From assembly GCF_013283645.1 (NCBI RefSeq), contig NZ_JABEKV010000011.1:36841-100840 (forward strand): a DNA stretch of 64,000 nucleotides, given 5' to 3'. The notes below the pieces were generated by a model. That model made no database searches, was not told where the DNA came from, and was given only the letters and a program-made list of their open reading frames with translations. Both the position numbers and the translations under genes were made by a program. Every line of letters starts with the position of its first letter. The first letter of the stretch is position 1. This stretch comes from Sinorhizobium psoraleae. GTDB taxonomy: Bacteria; Pseudomonadota; Alphaproteobacteria; Rhizobiales; Rhizobiaceae. Of this stretch, positions 20,662 to 30,305 are shown in pieces.

Positions 20662-21702
20662 TTATGGGCGCACGCCCGCATTGGCGGCATCGTGGAATGA
20701 AACGAGTTTGCGGCGTCTGTCGTCCCAAAGGACAAGCTTGACGCATTTCAAGCTCTCCCAAAGAGTGATGCGGCCGATGCCCGCGAGTTGTGGGTGGTCG
20801 CGCAGAACTTCCGGCAATCTGTAGTAAGGGATCCTGCTCGACAGGTGGTGGACGTGATGAATGCCGATATTGCCGGTCAACCAACGCAGCACCAGCGGCA
20901 GGTCATAGTGGGATGCGCCGTGAAGGGCTGCCTGGGGAAAGTGCCAATCCTCGCCGGCCGACCAGTGCGTTTCTTCAAACTGATGCTGGACATAGAAGAG
21001 CCAGATGCCGGCGGCGCCCGACAAAAGCACGATCGGCAGGTGGATCAAGAGGAAAGGCAGGAGACCGATCGTCCAAGCCATCAAGACGGCGCAGATCCCG
21101 ATCGCAACGTTCGTCGCCATGGTGGAGATCCAAGGCAGCGCACCTCCGTTCATCATCCCGAACGGCACGCGTTGCTTGAAGAGAAAGAGCCAGGCCGGGC
21201 CGATGCCGAACATCACCAGCGGGTGCCGGTACAAGCGATAGCCCAGGCGCTTCATCGGAGAAAGTGCGCGGTATTCTGAGATCGTGAGCGTGGTGATATC
21301 GCCGACGCCCCGCTCGTCCAGATTGCCAGCCGAGGCATGATGAGCAGCGTGCGCCCGGCGCCAGTAATCGTACGGCGTCAGCGTAAGCACGCCGATGGCG
21401 CGTCCAGTCCAATCGTCGAGCCCGCGACGAGCAAAGAACGAGCCGTGGCCGCAATCGTGCTGGATCATGAAAAGCCGCACGAGGAAGGCTGCGGCAGGAA
21501 TGATTGCGATCAGCCCGTACCAGAACCCGTGAGCGAGTGAAAAATAGGCGATGGCCCAGAAGCCGGCGAACGGAATGACGGTGACAAGAAGCTCGAAGAT
21601 GCTGCGCCCGATGCGGGGCTGACGGTATTTAGCAAGAGCCTTCAACCATGCTCCCGCATTCTCTTCAACAAGTGAGGCCGGCGGATAGATATGTGCGTTC
21701 AT
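20662..21702 (-). CDS. Membrane fatty acid desaturase
   Basis: 346 residues. The three histidine boxes that bind the di-iron centre are HDCGHG (about residue 88), RRAHAAHHASAG (about 124) and HVHHL (near residue 287). At least four hydrophobic segments flank them. The layout is that of the DesA/omega-6-type acyl-lipid desaturases, which introduce a double bond into membrane lipid chains. The exact position of the bond cannot be inferred. A role in cold or stress adaptation is supported only by the neighbouring cold-shock gene. Confidence 0.88.
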   Translation of the reverse strand: MNAHIYPPASLVEENAGAWLKALAKYRQPRIGRSIFELLVTVIPFAGFWAIAYFSLAHGFWYGLIAIIPAAAFLVRLFMIQHDCGHGSFFARRGLDDWTGRAIGVLTLTPYDYWRRAHAAHHASAGNLDERGVGDITTLTISEYRALSPMKRLGYRLYRHPLVMFGIGPAWLFLFKQRVPFGMMNGGALPWISTMATNVAIGICAVLMAWTIGLLPFLLIHLPIVLLSGAAGIWLFYVQHQFEETHWSAGEDWHFPQAALHGASHYDLPLVLRWLTGNIGIHHVHHLSSRIPYYRLPEVLRDHPQLAGIGRITLWESLKCVKLVLWDDRRRKLVSFHDAANAGVRP

Positions 21703-21764
21703 TAAACTGGTCCGTATTCCTGGTCCTGCAAATTATCTGCCAGGCCCGTGGTTACCCCTGAGCC

Positions 21765-22106
21765 TCAGGGGCTATGGTTGAGCGTGTCAGGTTTGGCGAG
21801 CTTCGCATGCTGCGTAATGGCGATCTCGCTCGGCTTCAGCTCCGCCAGCAGTCGCTCGTATTCGGCGTTCGTCAACGCTTCGCCTTCGGTTCGACGGCCC
21901 CGCATGCAATCGCGGCCGGCAGGCCGCTCCTGCACGTCCGGAACAGCGAATTTAGCCAGAAGCCGACGCTTGGCATTTGCCGCAGCAGTACGGCGTTCGG
22001 CAGGGCCATTGTCGCTGGGCTGTCTCAATAGAATTCTCTCTCGTGGGTCACGAGCTTTCCAGTCGTCCGCGTTCTCGGGAAGGAGACGCGGATGTCGTGC
22101 CGGCAA
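21765..22106 (-). CDS. Possible small hypothetical protein
   Basis: A 113-residue frame lies in the 503-base gap between the desaturase and cold-shock genes. Its C-terminal half (LTNAEYERLLAELKPSE) looks protein-like, but its N-terminal half is Arg/Pro-rich and could be a shadow. No clear ribosome site. I do not recognise a family; keep it as doubtful. Confidence 0.25.
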   Translation of the reverse strand: MPARHPRLLPENADDWKARDPRERILLRQPSDNGPAERRTAAANAKRRLLAKFAVPDVQERPAGRDCMRGRRTEGEALTNAEYERLLAELKPSEIAITQHAKLAKPDTLNHSP

Positions 22107-22205
22107 ATGGAGCCTCAGAACAGAAAAAGGCCAGACATCCGTCTAGCCTTCTCAAACTTCCTGCCGCCATGCCAGTACATCCGTGGTCATCGGCGGCCAA
22201 AAGCC

Positions 22206-22415
22206 TTAGGCAGCGCGGAGCTGGCCTGCGGACATTTTGCCCGACTTTTTGTCTCGCTCGAGCTCGAAGCCGAGCTTCTGGCCTTCTACGATCGAATTCA
22301 GTCCTGCGCGCTCGACAGCCGAGATGTGAACGAACACATCGGCACTGCCGTCGTCAGGCTGGATGAAGCCGAAACCTTTGGTGGAATTGAACCATTTAAC
22401 TGTGCCAGTGGTCAT
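22206..22415 (-). CDS. CspA-family cold-shock protein
   Basis: 69 residues, a single nucleic-acid-binding cold-shock domain. RNP1 is KGFGFI and RNP2 is VFVHI, both intact. The conserved start [10 protein letters not shown] begins at 22415, preceded by AAAGGG. A longer frame from 22445 adds ten residues not usual for the family. The protein probably melts mRNA structure. The promoter candidate lies about 140 bases upstream, giving a long 5' leader as in other cold-shock genes. Confidence 0.95.
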   Translation of the reverse strand: MTTGTVKWFNSTKGFGFIQPDDGSADVFVHISAVERAGLNSIVEGQKLGFELERDKKSGKMSAGQLRAA

Positions 22416-22553
22416 AACGAACCCTTTCTTAGCAACATTGATCACCGCTGAGCGACGCGCAGCAGGTTTTTTCGACTTTTGAAAGAGGGAAGTTCGTCAA
22501 GAGGCGCGAGGCGCAGCAAAAACAAATATCGGCAAACAAAGTATCGATGTTTC

Positions 22554-22582
22554 CAAGTACAGGACATTGACGGCAGCGTCAA
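22554..22582 (-). promoter_or_regulatory. Candidate promoter of the cold-shock gene
   Basis: On the minus strand TTGACG is followed after 17 bases by TACTTG, a fair -35 and weak -10. TTGACG also pairs with CGTCAA four bases away, forming a short hairpin. A start near 22547 would give a leader of about 130 bases. The rest of 22416-22817 shows no gene. Confidence 0.4.
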
Positions 22583-22817
22583 CTTTTTGTTCTCGCATTC
22601 CTTACCGCTACCTATGGTGGTTCTTGGCGAACGAAGTCGCCCAATCACACTGCCGTTCTGATCGTTCTAATTCTCGGTTTGGCCATTCAAGCCGCGCCGC
22701 GTCAAGCTTGAGTCCTCAAAGGCCGGCTTCAGCTTTCGAACAGTCCATTTTTCTCGCCGTGCGCTAGGTGATTGCGTCTGGATCAGAAGCGAGCGCTTCC
22801 GCGTGCCCTGAAGACTC

Positions 22818-24824
22818 TTATCCAACGCTTGGTCCTACGGGCGTCTCTTCGATGTCGGTGCCTTTCCCCTTGCGAGAGGGCGAGCGGCGAGCGATCTTCG
22901 GGTGCGGCAACGTGATCGGTCGGGGTATTTCGTCCGACAGAGCTTCCCGAACCGCCTCAACGATCGCAGATACTGCGAAGTCCGCCTGCAACTCGTCGAC
23001 GAGGACTTTTGCATCGGTTCGCCATTGACCATTCTCTTGCCAAAGCACAATGCCGACCCGGGTCGCAGGGGCGAGGCGTTTTAGACGGCGCACGATGAAT
23101 TTGGCGTGTCGCAGGGAATCCTGGTCGAGGAAGCTCACGACAATGGCGTTGCGTCCTTCGAAGGCAAGAGTTCTGATCTTGCCCGGCTTGAGGTCTTCGT
23201 GGCTCGCGGGAGCGACCTCCGCACCCTGAATCCGGATGATCTGGGACAGCATGGAAGCCGACACATCATCAAGTTCACCGCGCCCTCCAATGCAAAGGAC
23301 GGATTTCCCGTCGCCCAGCGGCAGATCATATTCGCCGGCCTGATCGTCGTCTTCCGCATTTTGCGCGCTGACATCCTCCTCCTCGCCTTCCTCCTCGCCC
23401 GCAATTTCCTCGAGATTGGCAACGAGCGTGCGCGCGCTCTCGGCAAGCTGTGCGACCTGCGCATCCGTCAACGCTCCCCGCGCCCGGTCACGCTCGGCAA
23501 GGAGCAGGGCCGGAATCGCGACGGTGTCATAGAACTCGACCAGATATTTCTCCTCGAGCATTTCCTCTGCATTGTCCGTTGCCTCATCCGGATCACCGGC
23601 AAGCAGACGCTGGTAGAGGCGCTCCTTCGGGTCTAGAACGGGCTCGTTCCCCAAAAGTATCTCCAGGAACTCGAACTGCGGGACATGGCGCCCGAGAACG
23701 ACGAGACAAACGGTCAGCGGCGTCGACAACACCAATCCGACCGGACCCCAGAGCCAGGCCCAGAAAATCGCGGCAACGATGATCGCAAGCGGCGACAGGC
23801 CAGTGCGCGAACCATAGAGCCAAGGCTCGACAACATTGTTGCTGAGGAGCTCCAGGGCTATGAACAGGGCTGCCGTCCAAGCCAACAGGCTCCAGCCGGG
23901 GGTCGCCGCAAAAGCGAGGAACAGTGGCAGAGCGGCTGCAATGACCGGACCGATATAGGGAACGAAACGCAACACGATCGCGAGCATGCCCCACAGGATC
24001 GCGTTGGGTATGCCGAGCAACCAGAGACCGACGGCGAGCGGAATGCCGTAGGTAATGTTCACCACGAGCTGCATGAGCAGATATTGGCCGACCCGTGCGC
24101 CGGCATCCTGCAGGGCCTCGGTCGTGCGGTGCAGATCGCCGTAGCCGACCAGCCGGATGAAGCGATCGCGCACGTCCTCCCTTTCGAAAAGCATGAAAAT
24201 GACGACCACAATGACGAGACCGGTTGTGGCCAACGGGCCGATCAGCGGATTTACGATGTTCCTCAGCATTTCGAGCGGGCGCTGTGGAGAAAATATCTCC
24301 ACAAGAAGCGGTGTGCGCTCGGGTTCCGGTTCGGGCGAGACGCGGGTTTCGGGTCCGGGTCGGCTGATTTCCGTCCCGATCCGCTCCACGGCGCGACTGA
24401 GCCGGTCGAGGATCTGGTTCTCCGATCCCGCCTCTTTCAAGGTCCTGATCTTTTCGACGATGTTGTATTGATAGGTCGGCAGATTCTGCGCCACTTCGCT
24501 GACCTGCATGGCAACGACGATGCTGAAGGCGGACAGGAGCAGAAAGGCTGCAGTCACGCTGCCGATGACGGCAACTGAACGCGGGCAGCCGGCCCTGCGC
24601 AACTTCGAAATCACGGGCGCGAGCGCGAAAGTGAGTAGAATGGCAATAGCCAACGGCAGGAAAACCTCGCTGGCGAAATAGAGAACAGCCACCGCGGCAG
24701 CCGTTGCCGCGAGCGTCGGAAGCCTGGACGGCTGTGCTCTGGCCGGCGTCTGCATGAACGCGGCTCGCGGCGATGGACCTGCAGCTGCCCGACCCTGGTC
24801 GAGTCTCTGAGAAAACCTCAGCAT
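22818..24824 (-). CDS. AI-2E/PerM-family transporter with long C-terminal extension
   Basis: 668 residues from an ATG at 24824 with GGGAGG four bases before it. An upstream ATG (24923) adds a Pro/Arg-rich stretch that looks untranslated. The first about 390 residues have eight or so membrane helices of the AI-2E transporter (PerM/UPF0118) family, with the conserved LRFVPYIGPVIAA region. The last about 270 residues are soluble, include an acidic run (EEIAGEEEGEEEDVSAQNAE) and a domain with DDVSASMLSQIIRIQGAEV. The family is usually about 350-400 residues, so the tail is an addition seen in some rhizobial homologues. Substrate unknown. Confidence 0.85.
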   Translation of the reverse strand: MLRFSQRLDQGRAAAGPSPRAAFMQTPARAQPSRLPTLAATAAAVAVLYFASEVFLPLAIAILLTFALAPVISKLRRAGCPRSVAVIGSVTAAFLLLSAFSIVVAMQVSEVAQNLPTYQYNIVEKIRTLKEAGSENQILDRLSRAVERIGTEISRPGPETRVSPEPEPERTPLLVEIFSPQRPLEMLRNIVNPLIGPLATTGLVIVVVIFMLFEREDVRDRFIRLVGYGDLHRTTEALQDAGARVGQYLLMQLVVNITYGIPLAVGLWLLGIPNAILWGMLAIVLRFVPYIGPVIAAALPLFLAFAATPGWSLLAWTAALFIALELLSNNVVEPWLYGSRTGLSPLAIIVAAIFWAWLWGPVGLVLSTPLTVCLVVLGRHVPQFEFLEILLGNEPVLDPKERLYQRLLAGDPDEATDNAEEMLEEKYLVEFYDTVAIPALLLAERDRARGALTDAQVAQLAESARTLVANLEEIAGEEEGEEEDVSAQNAEDDDQAGEYDLPLGDGKSVLCIGGRGELDDVSASMLSQIIRIQGAEVAPASHEDLKPGKIRTLAFEGRNAIVVSFLDQDSLRHAKFIVRRLKRLAPATRVGIVLWQENGQWRTDAKVLVDELQADFAVSAIVEAVREALSDEIPRPITLPHPKIARRSPSRKGKGTDIEETPVGPSVG

Positions 24825-25383
24825 CGTGCCTCCCACCCGTGATGCCTTAGGCCCGCCGCAGGAGCTCGGTCCACGCAGACCAGCCGGCTGTGAACGGTCC
24901 GGCACTCGTGGTCGCCAGGGCAAGGGCTGGGAAAATCAGCAGCGGGGCCGCGGCCGAACAGAATAGGACCACGGCGATGACCGTCGTCGTCGGCAGGAAT
25001 GCCCGAGAGGGCGAGAAACGCCGAAATCGGTGAAATCATCAGAAAATGAGATCCCACTTGAGCACAGTCCTGCTTTTCTTGCGGAGGTATTGTTAAGCAA
25101 GTAGGGCAGTTTCCGGAGAAGCCCAGAGGCGGACGCGCTTGCGAGAGTCCGCGGCTCTTTCTCGGGCGATTTGCGGCCGATTTGTCACTTTTGAACGCGA
25201 AATGCGGCGGGTGCAGTATCGCGGCCGCCCGCACTCGCCATTGCCTGGCTTGGAAATCTATGCGACAAAATGCCTCGCGCCGTGCTGGGGAGAGCATGGC
25301 TGCATGGGAGCAGAGAGATTTCAGTGATGTTCAGAGTCGGTTGAGGCTGCTCCCTTAGCTAGGAAGTATTTAGGGAGGAAGCC
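24825..25383. other. Intergenic stretch, no supported gene
   Basis: About 560 bases between the divergent transporter and response-regulator genes. Minus-strand frames exist but have stops or no start. It should contain both promoters. I see no operator I can define. Confidence 0.4.
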
Positions 25384-26073
25384 ATGCCGCGGACCGCTTT
25401 GTCCGTCCCTTCGCTTTCGATAAAATCGGCCCTGGTGATCGATGATCATCCGCTCTATTGCGACGCTCTGGCCGCAACGATGGAAAGCACCTTCAACACG
25501 CGCCGAATTCGAACAGCGACTTCGCTGGGTGAAGCGTTGCAGCAATTGCGGATGCGGTTTTCACCCGACCTGATCATGCTCGATTTGAACCTGCCCGATG
25601 CGTCGGGACTGAGCGGTTTTCTTAAGATCAAGGAAAAGACGCCTGATATCCCGGTGATCGTGATCTCGGCGATCACGTCCAAAGGTGTCGTCCAGTCGGT
25701 CATTGCTGCCGGTGCGGCGGGTTTCATTCCCAAGGATATCGGCCGTCAGAATTTCCAGGAGGCGATGCAGGACATCTGGAACGGGAAGACGTATTTGCCA
25801 CCCGGCTACGCGATGCCGGCCCGCACCCCCGCCACGGATGGGTCGGTGGAAACGATTTCGCGCAAGATCGCCCATTTGTCGCAGCAGCAAACGCGCATTC
25901 TGGGGCTGATTTGCGAAGGGATGCCGAACAAGCTGATCGCCTACGAGATGCAGCTGGCCGAGGCGACCGTCAAAGCGCATATCACCGCGCTTCTGCGGCG
26001 GCTCGGCGTTCATAATCGCACCCAGGCGGCAATGCTGGTGCGCGAAGTCTCGATCCGCCATAGCCTGCAGTAA
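25384..26073 (+). CDS. LuxR-type response regulator, ErbR/AgmR-like
   Basis: 229 residues. The receiver has the acidic pocket (VIDDHPLYCDAL), the phosphoacceptor D67 in IMLDLNLPD, and a LuxR helix-turn-helix (QQTRILGLICEGMPNKLIA then TVKAHITALLRRLGVHNRTQ). It precedes the FIST and hybrid-kinase genes and the PQQ-dehydrogenase genes. In Pseudomonas, a LuxR-type regulator (ErbR/AgmR) controlling PQQ-linked ethanol oxidation sits beside such genes. I infer a similar role here. A GGGAGGA site (25372-25379) precedes the ATG by about 4 bases. Confidence 0.85.
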   Translation: MPRTALSVPSLSIKSALVIDDHPLYCDALAATMESTFNTRRIRTATSLGEALQQLRMRFSPDLIMLDLNLPDASGLSGFLKIKEKTPDIPVIVISAITSKGVVQSVIAAGAAGFIPKDIGRQNFQEAMQDIWNGKTYLPPGYAMPARTPATDGSVETISRKIAHLSQQQTRILGLICEGMPNKLIAYEMQLAEATVKAHITALLRRLGVHNRTQAAMLVREVSIRHSLQ

Positions 26074-26118
26074 GGTGCCGCACGAGGCAGCGGGCTTGGA
26101 AGGGGAGGATGACGGCGC

Positions 26119-27288
26119 ATGACAGCTGTCGACGATCTTGATCGCAAACCTGCGGAGGCGGTGCGGATCGCCATATCGCGTGCCGATGATGCGGCCGTTG
26201 CCCTGGCCGAGATCAGGCAGCAACTCGCCACGGCAAGACCAAGCTTCGTCCTTCTGTTCTTGCCGAGCAGGCTGCAGCCGGACGAGCTTGCCAATGCCCT
26301 TCGAAAGTCGTTACCGAACACTGTTGTCTTCGGCTGTACGACGGCCGGCCAGATCACCTCTCGGGGGTATGAAGACAGCGCCTTGCTCGCGATCGCATTC
26401 GAGCGGCGTCACTTTCGGGTGGCCTCCACCCTGTTCAAACCAATCTCGCCGGTTTCGATTGCCGATGTCGTGTCGCAGACCGAGCGGCTCGTCTCGCAGT
26501 TTCGCGCAACGCCGGGCCGAAAGCGGCTTGCCCTGATTTTTGCCGACGGATTGTCCAAACAGGAGGATATCCTGGTCGCAGCCCTGGAGACCGGGCTGAA
26601 GGACATTCCCGTGTTTGGCGGGTCGGCGGGCGACGGGTTGCGGTTCGAGCGCACGCAGGTGCTGCACAATGGAGAGTTCCACAGCAATGCCGCGCTTCTT
26701 CTTCTGCTGGAAACCGATCTGACCTTTAGCGGTCTGGGCTTCGACCATTTCCAGCCCACGGAAGAGCGCATGGTGGTCACCCGCGCCGTCCCGGAAGAGC
26801 GGCTCGTTCTGGAGATAAACGGCTCACCGGCAGCGCAGGAATATGCTCGCCTCGTCAAGGTGCCGGTTGCCGAGTTGTCGCCGGCGATTTTCGCCGAGAA
26901 CCCCGTTCTGGTGCGCAATCGGAATCTCTATCATGTGCGGGCGATCCAGCAGATCCAGGGCGAACATGGCCTCACTTTCCTTTCGGCGATCGACGATGGT
27001 CTGCTGTTGACGCTCGGTCGCGGCAAGGAAATCATCCGCACCCTCGATACCGGACTTGCCGTCAGCGACAAGGACGGTAAGGCGCCGGATTTCATCCTGG
27101 GTTTCGACTGCTACCTGCGCAAGCTCGAGATCGAGCGCAAGGGCCTGGACGGGGAGGCGTCGGAGCATTTCCGCCAACGCCGGGTCGTCGGCTTCAGCAC
27201 CTATGGCGAACAGCATCTTGGCGTACATGTGAACCAGACCTTTGTCGGCGTCGCCTTTTTCCGGCCAGAGGGGGGCGCGCCGCTGTGA
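26119..27288 (+). CDS. FIST-domain sensor protein, NosP-like
   Basis: 389 residues with an N-terminal FIST domain (VVFGCTTAGQITSRGYED region, about 40-220) and a C-terminal FIST_C domain (about 230-375, with the FDCYLRKLEIERKG segment). FIST proteins bind small ligands; one group, NosP, binds heme and nitric oxide and inhibits the partner kinase NahK. The gene overlaps the kinase gene by four bases, as expected for such a pair. Whether the heme ligand residue is conserved cannot be judged from memory. Confidence 0.88.
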   Translation: MTAVDDLDRKPAEAVRIAISRADDAAVALAEIRQQLATARPSFVLLFLPSRLQPDELANALRKSLPNTVVFGCTTAGQITSRGYEDSALLAIAFERRHFRVASTLFKPISPVSIADVVSQTERLVSQFRATPGRKRLALIFADGLSKQEDILVAALETGLKDIPVFGGSAGDGLRFERTQVLHNGEFHSNAALLLLLETDLTFSGLGFDHFQPTEERMVVTRAVPEERLVLEINGSPAAQEYARLVKVPVAELSPAIFAENPVLVRNRNLYHVRAIQQIQGEHGLTFLSAIDDGLLLTLGRGKEIIRTLDTGLAVSDKDGKAPDFILGFDCYLRKLEIERKGLDGEASEHFRQRRVVGFSTYGEQHLGVHVNQTFVGVAFFRPEGGAPL

Positions 27289-29528
27289 TCAATCCCGACG
27301 AACCATACGAGATCCAGATCGCCAAGCAGGCCAAGATCATTGAGGCCCTGATCAACCGGGCCGAGCGCGGTCATGAAGTCGGCAGCTCCGCCTATTCGCT
27401 CTTCGAATCGGCCATCGCCCTGCAGGCCGAGGTCTGGGAGAAGACCAAGGATCTCGAAAAGGCCCTCGACACGCTCGGCAAGGCGTCGAGCGAGCTGGAG
27501 ATCGCCTATCAGGCGCAGGAGCGCATCCAGAGAAACCTTGCCGATGCCATGGTGGCCATGGAAGGTGGCTTCGCACTCTTCTCCGAAGAGCGGTTGCAGG
27601 TCTGCAACGCCCAGTTCCGCCACTTGCTTCCCGACATCGAGCCGCTGATCAAGCCGGGCCTGGGTTTTGACGATTATCTCGCAGCCGTCAGCGCCAGCAA
27701 GTATCTGAACCGAAGCGACAGCGGAGGTATCGGCCGCCCGCAACCGATGGCGAAGGAGCAGAGGCCCGGTCAGCGCTTTTCGTCCTTCGTGATGGTGCTC
27801 AGGAACGACCGCTGGTTCCAGATTTCCTACCGGCAGACCAGTTCCGGCAACATCGCCGTCTTGCAGACCGAAATCACCGACATCGTGCGGGAGAACCGAC
27901 GCGAGAAGAACCGGCTGATCGACCAGCAGGCCCATTTCCTGCAGGCCGCTTTCGATCACATGTCGCTCGGCATCTGTACCTTTTCGTCGCGCGGCGAATT
28001 GCTGGTTCGCAACGAACGCTTCGGCGAGCTTCTCGGCGTGCCGCTTTTGCTTCTGAAGAAGGGGAGTCGCTTCCAGCGTATTGTCGAACATGTCGAGCGC
28101 CATGAGATTCTCGACCGCAAAGGCCGCCACTCCCAATTTGCCGGCTGGTTCAAGGCCATGCGCCGCGGCGAGTCGGTGCAGGAGCGGTTCAGGCGGAGCG
28201 ATGGGATGATCCTCGACGTTCGCATCCGTTCGTTGCCTGACGACGGGTTCATCGTATCGATCATGGACGTGACGATGGAGACCCAAGCAGCCGCGCTTCT
28301 GGAGCAACGGGTCCAGGAGCGGACAGCCGAACTGATCGAGGCCAATCGCCTGCTCAAGATTCACGCCGATGAGCAAACCAAGATCGAAGGCGCGCTTCGG
28401 CAGGCCAAGGAGGCGGCCGAAGCGGCCCACACGTCCAAGACCCGCTTTCTGGCGGCAGCCAGCCATGACCTTCTTCAGCCGATCAACGCCGCGAAGCTCT
28501 ATCTCTCGATGTTGACGGAGACGGCGGGACAACCGGGCGCGAAGGACGTGGTCAGTCGGCTCAATCGGTCCTTCACCTCGATCGAATCGCTTCTGCAGGC
28601 GCTTCTCGATATTTCGCGCCTCGACAGTTCGGGGGCCGAGTTCAACATCACGTCATTCGATCTCGGAAGCCTGCTGCAGGGCCTGGCCGAGGATCTGGCA
28701 CCCTTGGCGACAGAGAAGGGGATAGGTCTCCGGATCGTCCCTTCGACGCGCTGGGTGACCAGCGATCAGCGCTACCTGATGCGCTGCATCCAGAACCTGG
28801 TGGTCAACGCTATCCAGTACACAGAGCGTGGCCGTGTGCTGGTTGGTTGCCGCCCGCGCGGCGATCGGCTGCGGATCGAAGTGTGGGATACCGGTATCGG
28901 CATCTCGGAGGAGGACCAGACGCGGATCTTCAACGAATTCACGCGAGCGAGCGGTGCGGAAAGGGGCACCGGCATGGGACTTGGCTTGTCGATCGTCGAG
29001 CGCGCCTGCCGGCATCTCGATCATCCCGTTCGACTGGTGTCGCAGCCCGGCCGTGGCTCCGTCTTTTCGATCACGGTGCCGCTAGCCGCGCCTGGCCGTG
29101 CCAGCGCCTGCGAAAATCCCATGATCGAGCCGATGCTCGATGGCAGTCTCGATCTCATCGTCATGGTTGTCGAGAACGATGCCGACGAGCTTCACGCGAT
29201 GACGCAAATATTGGAGAGCTGGGGGGCGAGCGTTCTGGCGGCCGGCTCGACCGCCGATGCGGCGGCGCTGATGCAGGAAATCGGCACGGCGCCCGACATT
29301 CTGCTGGCCGATTATCAGCTGGACGACGGCGACAATGGCGTCGAAACGATCCGTACGCTGCGCGCGCTGGCCGGAGTCGAAATCCCTGCGGTCATCGTGT
29401 CGGCCAACCGGCAGCGGGAACTGCTGCGGCTCGGCAATGAAATGTCGTTCGCCGTTCTCGCCAAGCCGGTGCAACTGGTGCGGCTGCGGGCACTGATCGA
29501 CTGGAAGACCCGGGCGCGCGTGGCGTGA
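27285..29528 (+). CDS. NahK-like hybrid sensor histidine kinase
   Basis: 747 residues and no membrane segment. A coiled N-terminal part leads to two PAS-like domains (about 80-210, 220-340), a second coil (QERTAELIEANRLLKIHADEQ), the HisKA domain with phosphoacceptor H394 (AAASHDLLQPINAAKL), a HATPase domain with DTGIGI and GMGLGLSIV boxes, and a C-terminal receiver with D676 in LLADYQLDDG. This layout matches NahK/ErcS-type kinases. It is translationally coupled to the FIST gene. No separate phosphotransfer (Hpt) gene is visible here, and the LuxR regulator upstream may be the target. Confidence 0.9.
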   Translation: MINPDEPYEIQIAKQAKIIEALINRAERGHEVGSSAYSLFESAIALQAEVWEKTKDLEKALDTLGKASSELEIAYQAQERIQRNLADAMVAMEGGFALFSEERLQVCNAQFRHLLPDIEPLIKPGLGFDDYLAAVSASKYLNRSDSGGIGRPQPMAKEQRPGQRFSSFVMVLRNDRWFQISYRQTSSGNIAVLQTEITDIVRENRREKNRLIDQQAHFLQAAFDHMSLGICTFSSRGELLVRNERFGELLGVPLLLLKKGSRFQRIVEHVERHEILDRKGRHSQFAGWFKAMRRGESVQERFRRSDGMILDVRIRSLPDDGFIVSIMDVTMETQAAALLEQRVQERTAELIEANRLLKIHADEQTKIEGALRQAKEAAEAAHTSKTRFLAAASHDLLQPINAAKLYLSMLTETAGQPGAKDVVSRLNRSFTSIESLLQALLDISRLDSSGAEFNITSFDLGSLLQGLAEDLAPLATEKGIGLRIVPSTRWVTSDQRYLMRCIQNLVVNAIQYTERGRVLVGCRPRGDRLRIEVWDTGIGISEEDQTRIFNEFTRASGAERGTGMGLGLSIVERACRHLDHPVRLVSQPGRGSVFSITVPLAAPGRASACENPMIEPMLDGSLDLIVMVVENDADELHAMTQILESWGASVLAAGSTADAAALMQEIGTAPDILLADYQLDDGDNGVETIRTLRALAGVEIPAVIVSANRQRELLRLGNEMSFAVLAKPVQLVRLRALIDWKTRARVA

Positions 29529-29627
29529 ACACAGACAAAGGTCTCCGGTGACATTGCCGCAGCCACTGCTAGGCTTGTGGCCAACAAACGGGAGCCTGAA
29601 AACGGGCCCCAACACGGGAGGCCCGCG

Positions 29628-30305
29628 ATGCGTGTTCTGCTTCTGCTTTCTCTGTTCCTGCTCGGGCTCGGCCATGGGCCGCTGACGGCTGCCGAAACTT
29701 ACGAGCTTCTCTTCCGGTCGACGGCACTGAAGGGCCTCGAGGCGGTACCGGGCGGTAGCGAAGGCGGCCAGCGCACTCTCGTCTACGACAGGGTCATATC
29801 TGGTGTCGGCGAAGGGCCGGCAGCCGGCAGCTTCAGCATCGGTCTGAAGATTAAGCCCGACGACAAGGTCGCCCTGACGCTCCATCAGGGCACACGGTCC
29901 CGCGGGCTTGGCAATTATCCGGCCTCGGTCGGCAACCCCGTGATCATGTATTTCCTCGAAAGCGTGCTTGCCGACATCGCCGCTCAATCGGGCGGCAGCC
30001 CATTCTATATGCGTAACCGGATCAAGGAGGCCCTGCTGCGGGATGCGCAAATCGTGCCCAAATCACTGCACTTTCAGAGCCGTGAAATCGCTGCGCGGGA
30101 AGTGACGATCCGGCCGTTCGTCAATGACAAGGCGCGCGAGCGGATGGGCCGGTTTTCCGAACTGGCGCTTGCCGTCACTGTGTCGGAAGACATGCCTGGC
30201 TGGTACTATTCGCTCGTTGCGACCGTTCCGGCGCCCGCTGGCGGGACAGCCGCCGGCTATTCAAATGCAATAACCCTGAAAGCGAGCGAGGAGGGCCGGC
30301 CATGA
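29628..30305 (+). CDS. Exported protein of unknown function in the methanol-oxidation cluster
   Basis: 225 residues. The ATG at 29628 has GGGAGG five bases before it and gives a signal peptide (MRVLLLLSLFLLGLGHGPLTAA). A frame from 29577 would place 17 polar residues before the signal. The mature protein has no cysteine and looks like one soluble domain (KIKPDDKVALTLHQG, then FYMRNRIKEALL). The stop overlaps the next gene's start by four bases. I do not recognise a family. It could be a periplasmic accessory of the quinoprotein pathway, by location only. Confidence 0.6.
   Translation: MRVLLLLSLFLLGLGHGPLTAAETYELLFRSTALKGLEAVPGGSEGGQRTLVYDRVISGVGEGPAAGSFSIGLKIKPDDKVALTLHQGTRSRGLGNYPASVGNPVIMYFLESVLADIAAQSGGSPFYMRNRIKEALLRDAQIVPKSLHFQSREIAAREVTIRPFVNDKARERMGRFSELALAVTVSEDMPGWYYSLVATVPAPAGGTAAGYSNAITLKASEEGRP

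Noticed and set aside
24825-25297. Minus-strand small protein in the gap before the response regulator
   Set aside because: Hydrophobic frame has no start codon after its upstream stop, and the longer frame overlaps the transporter start.
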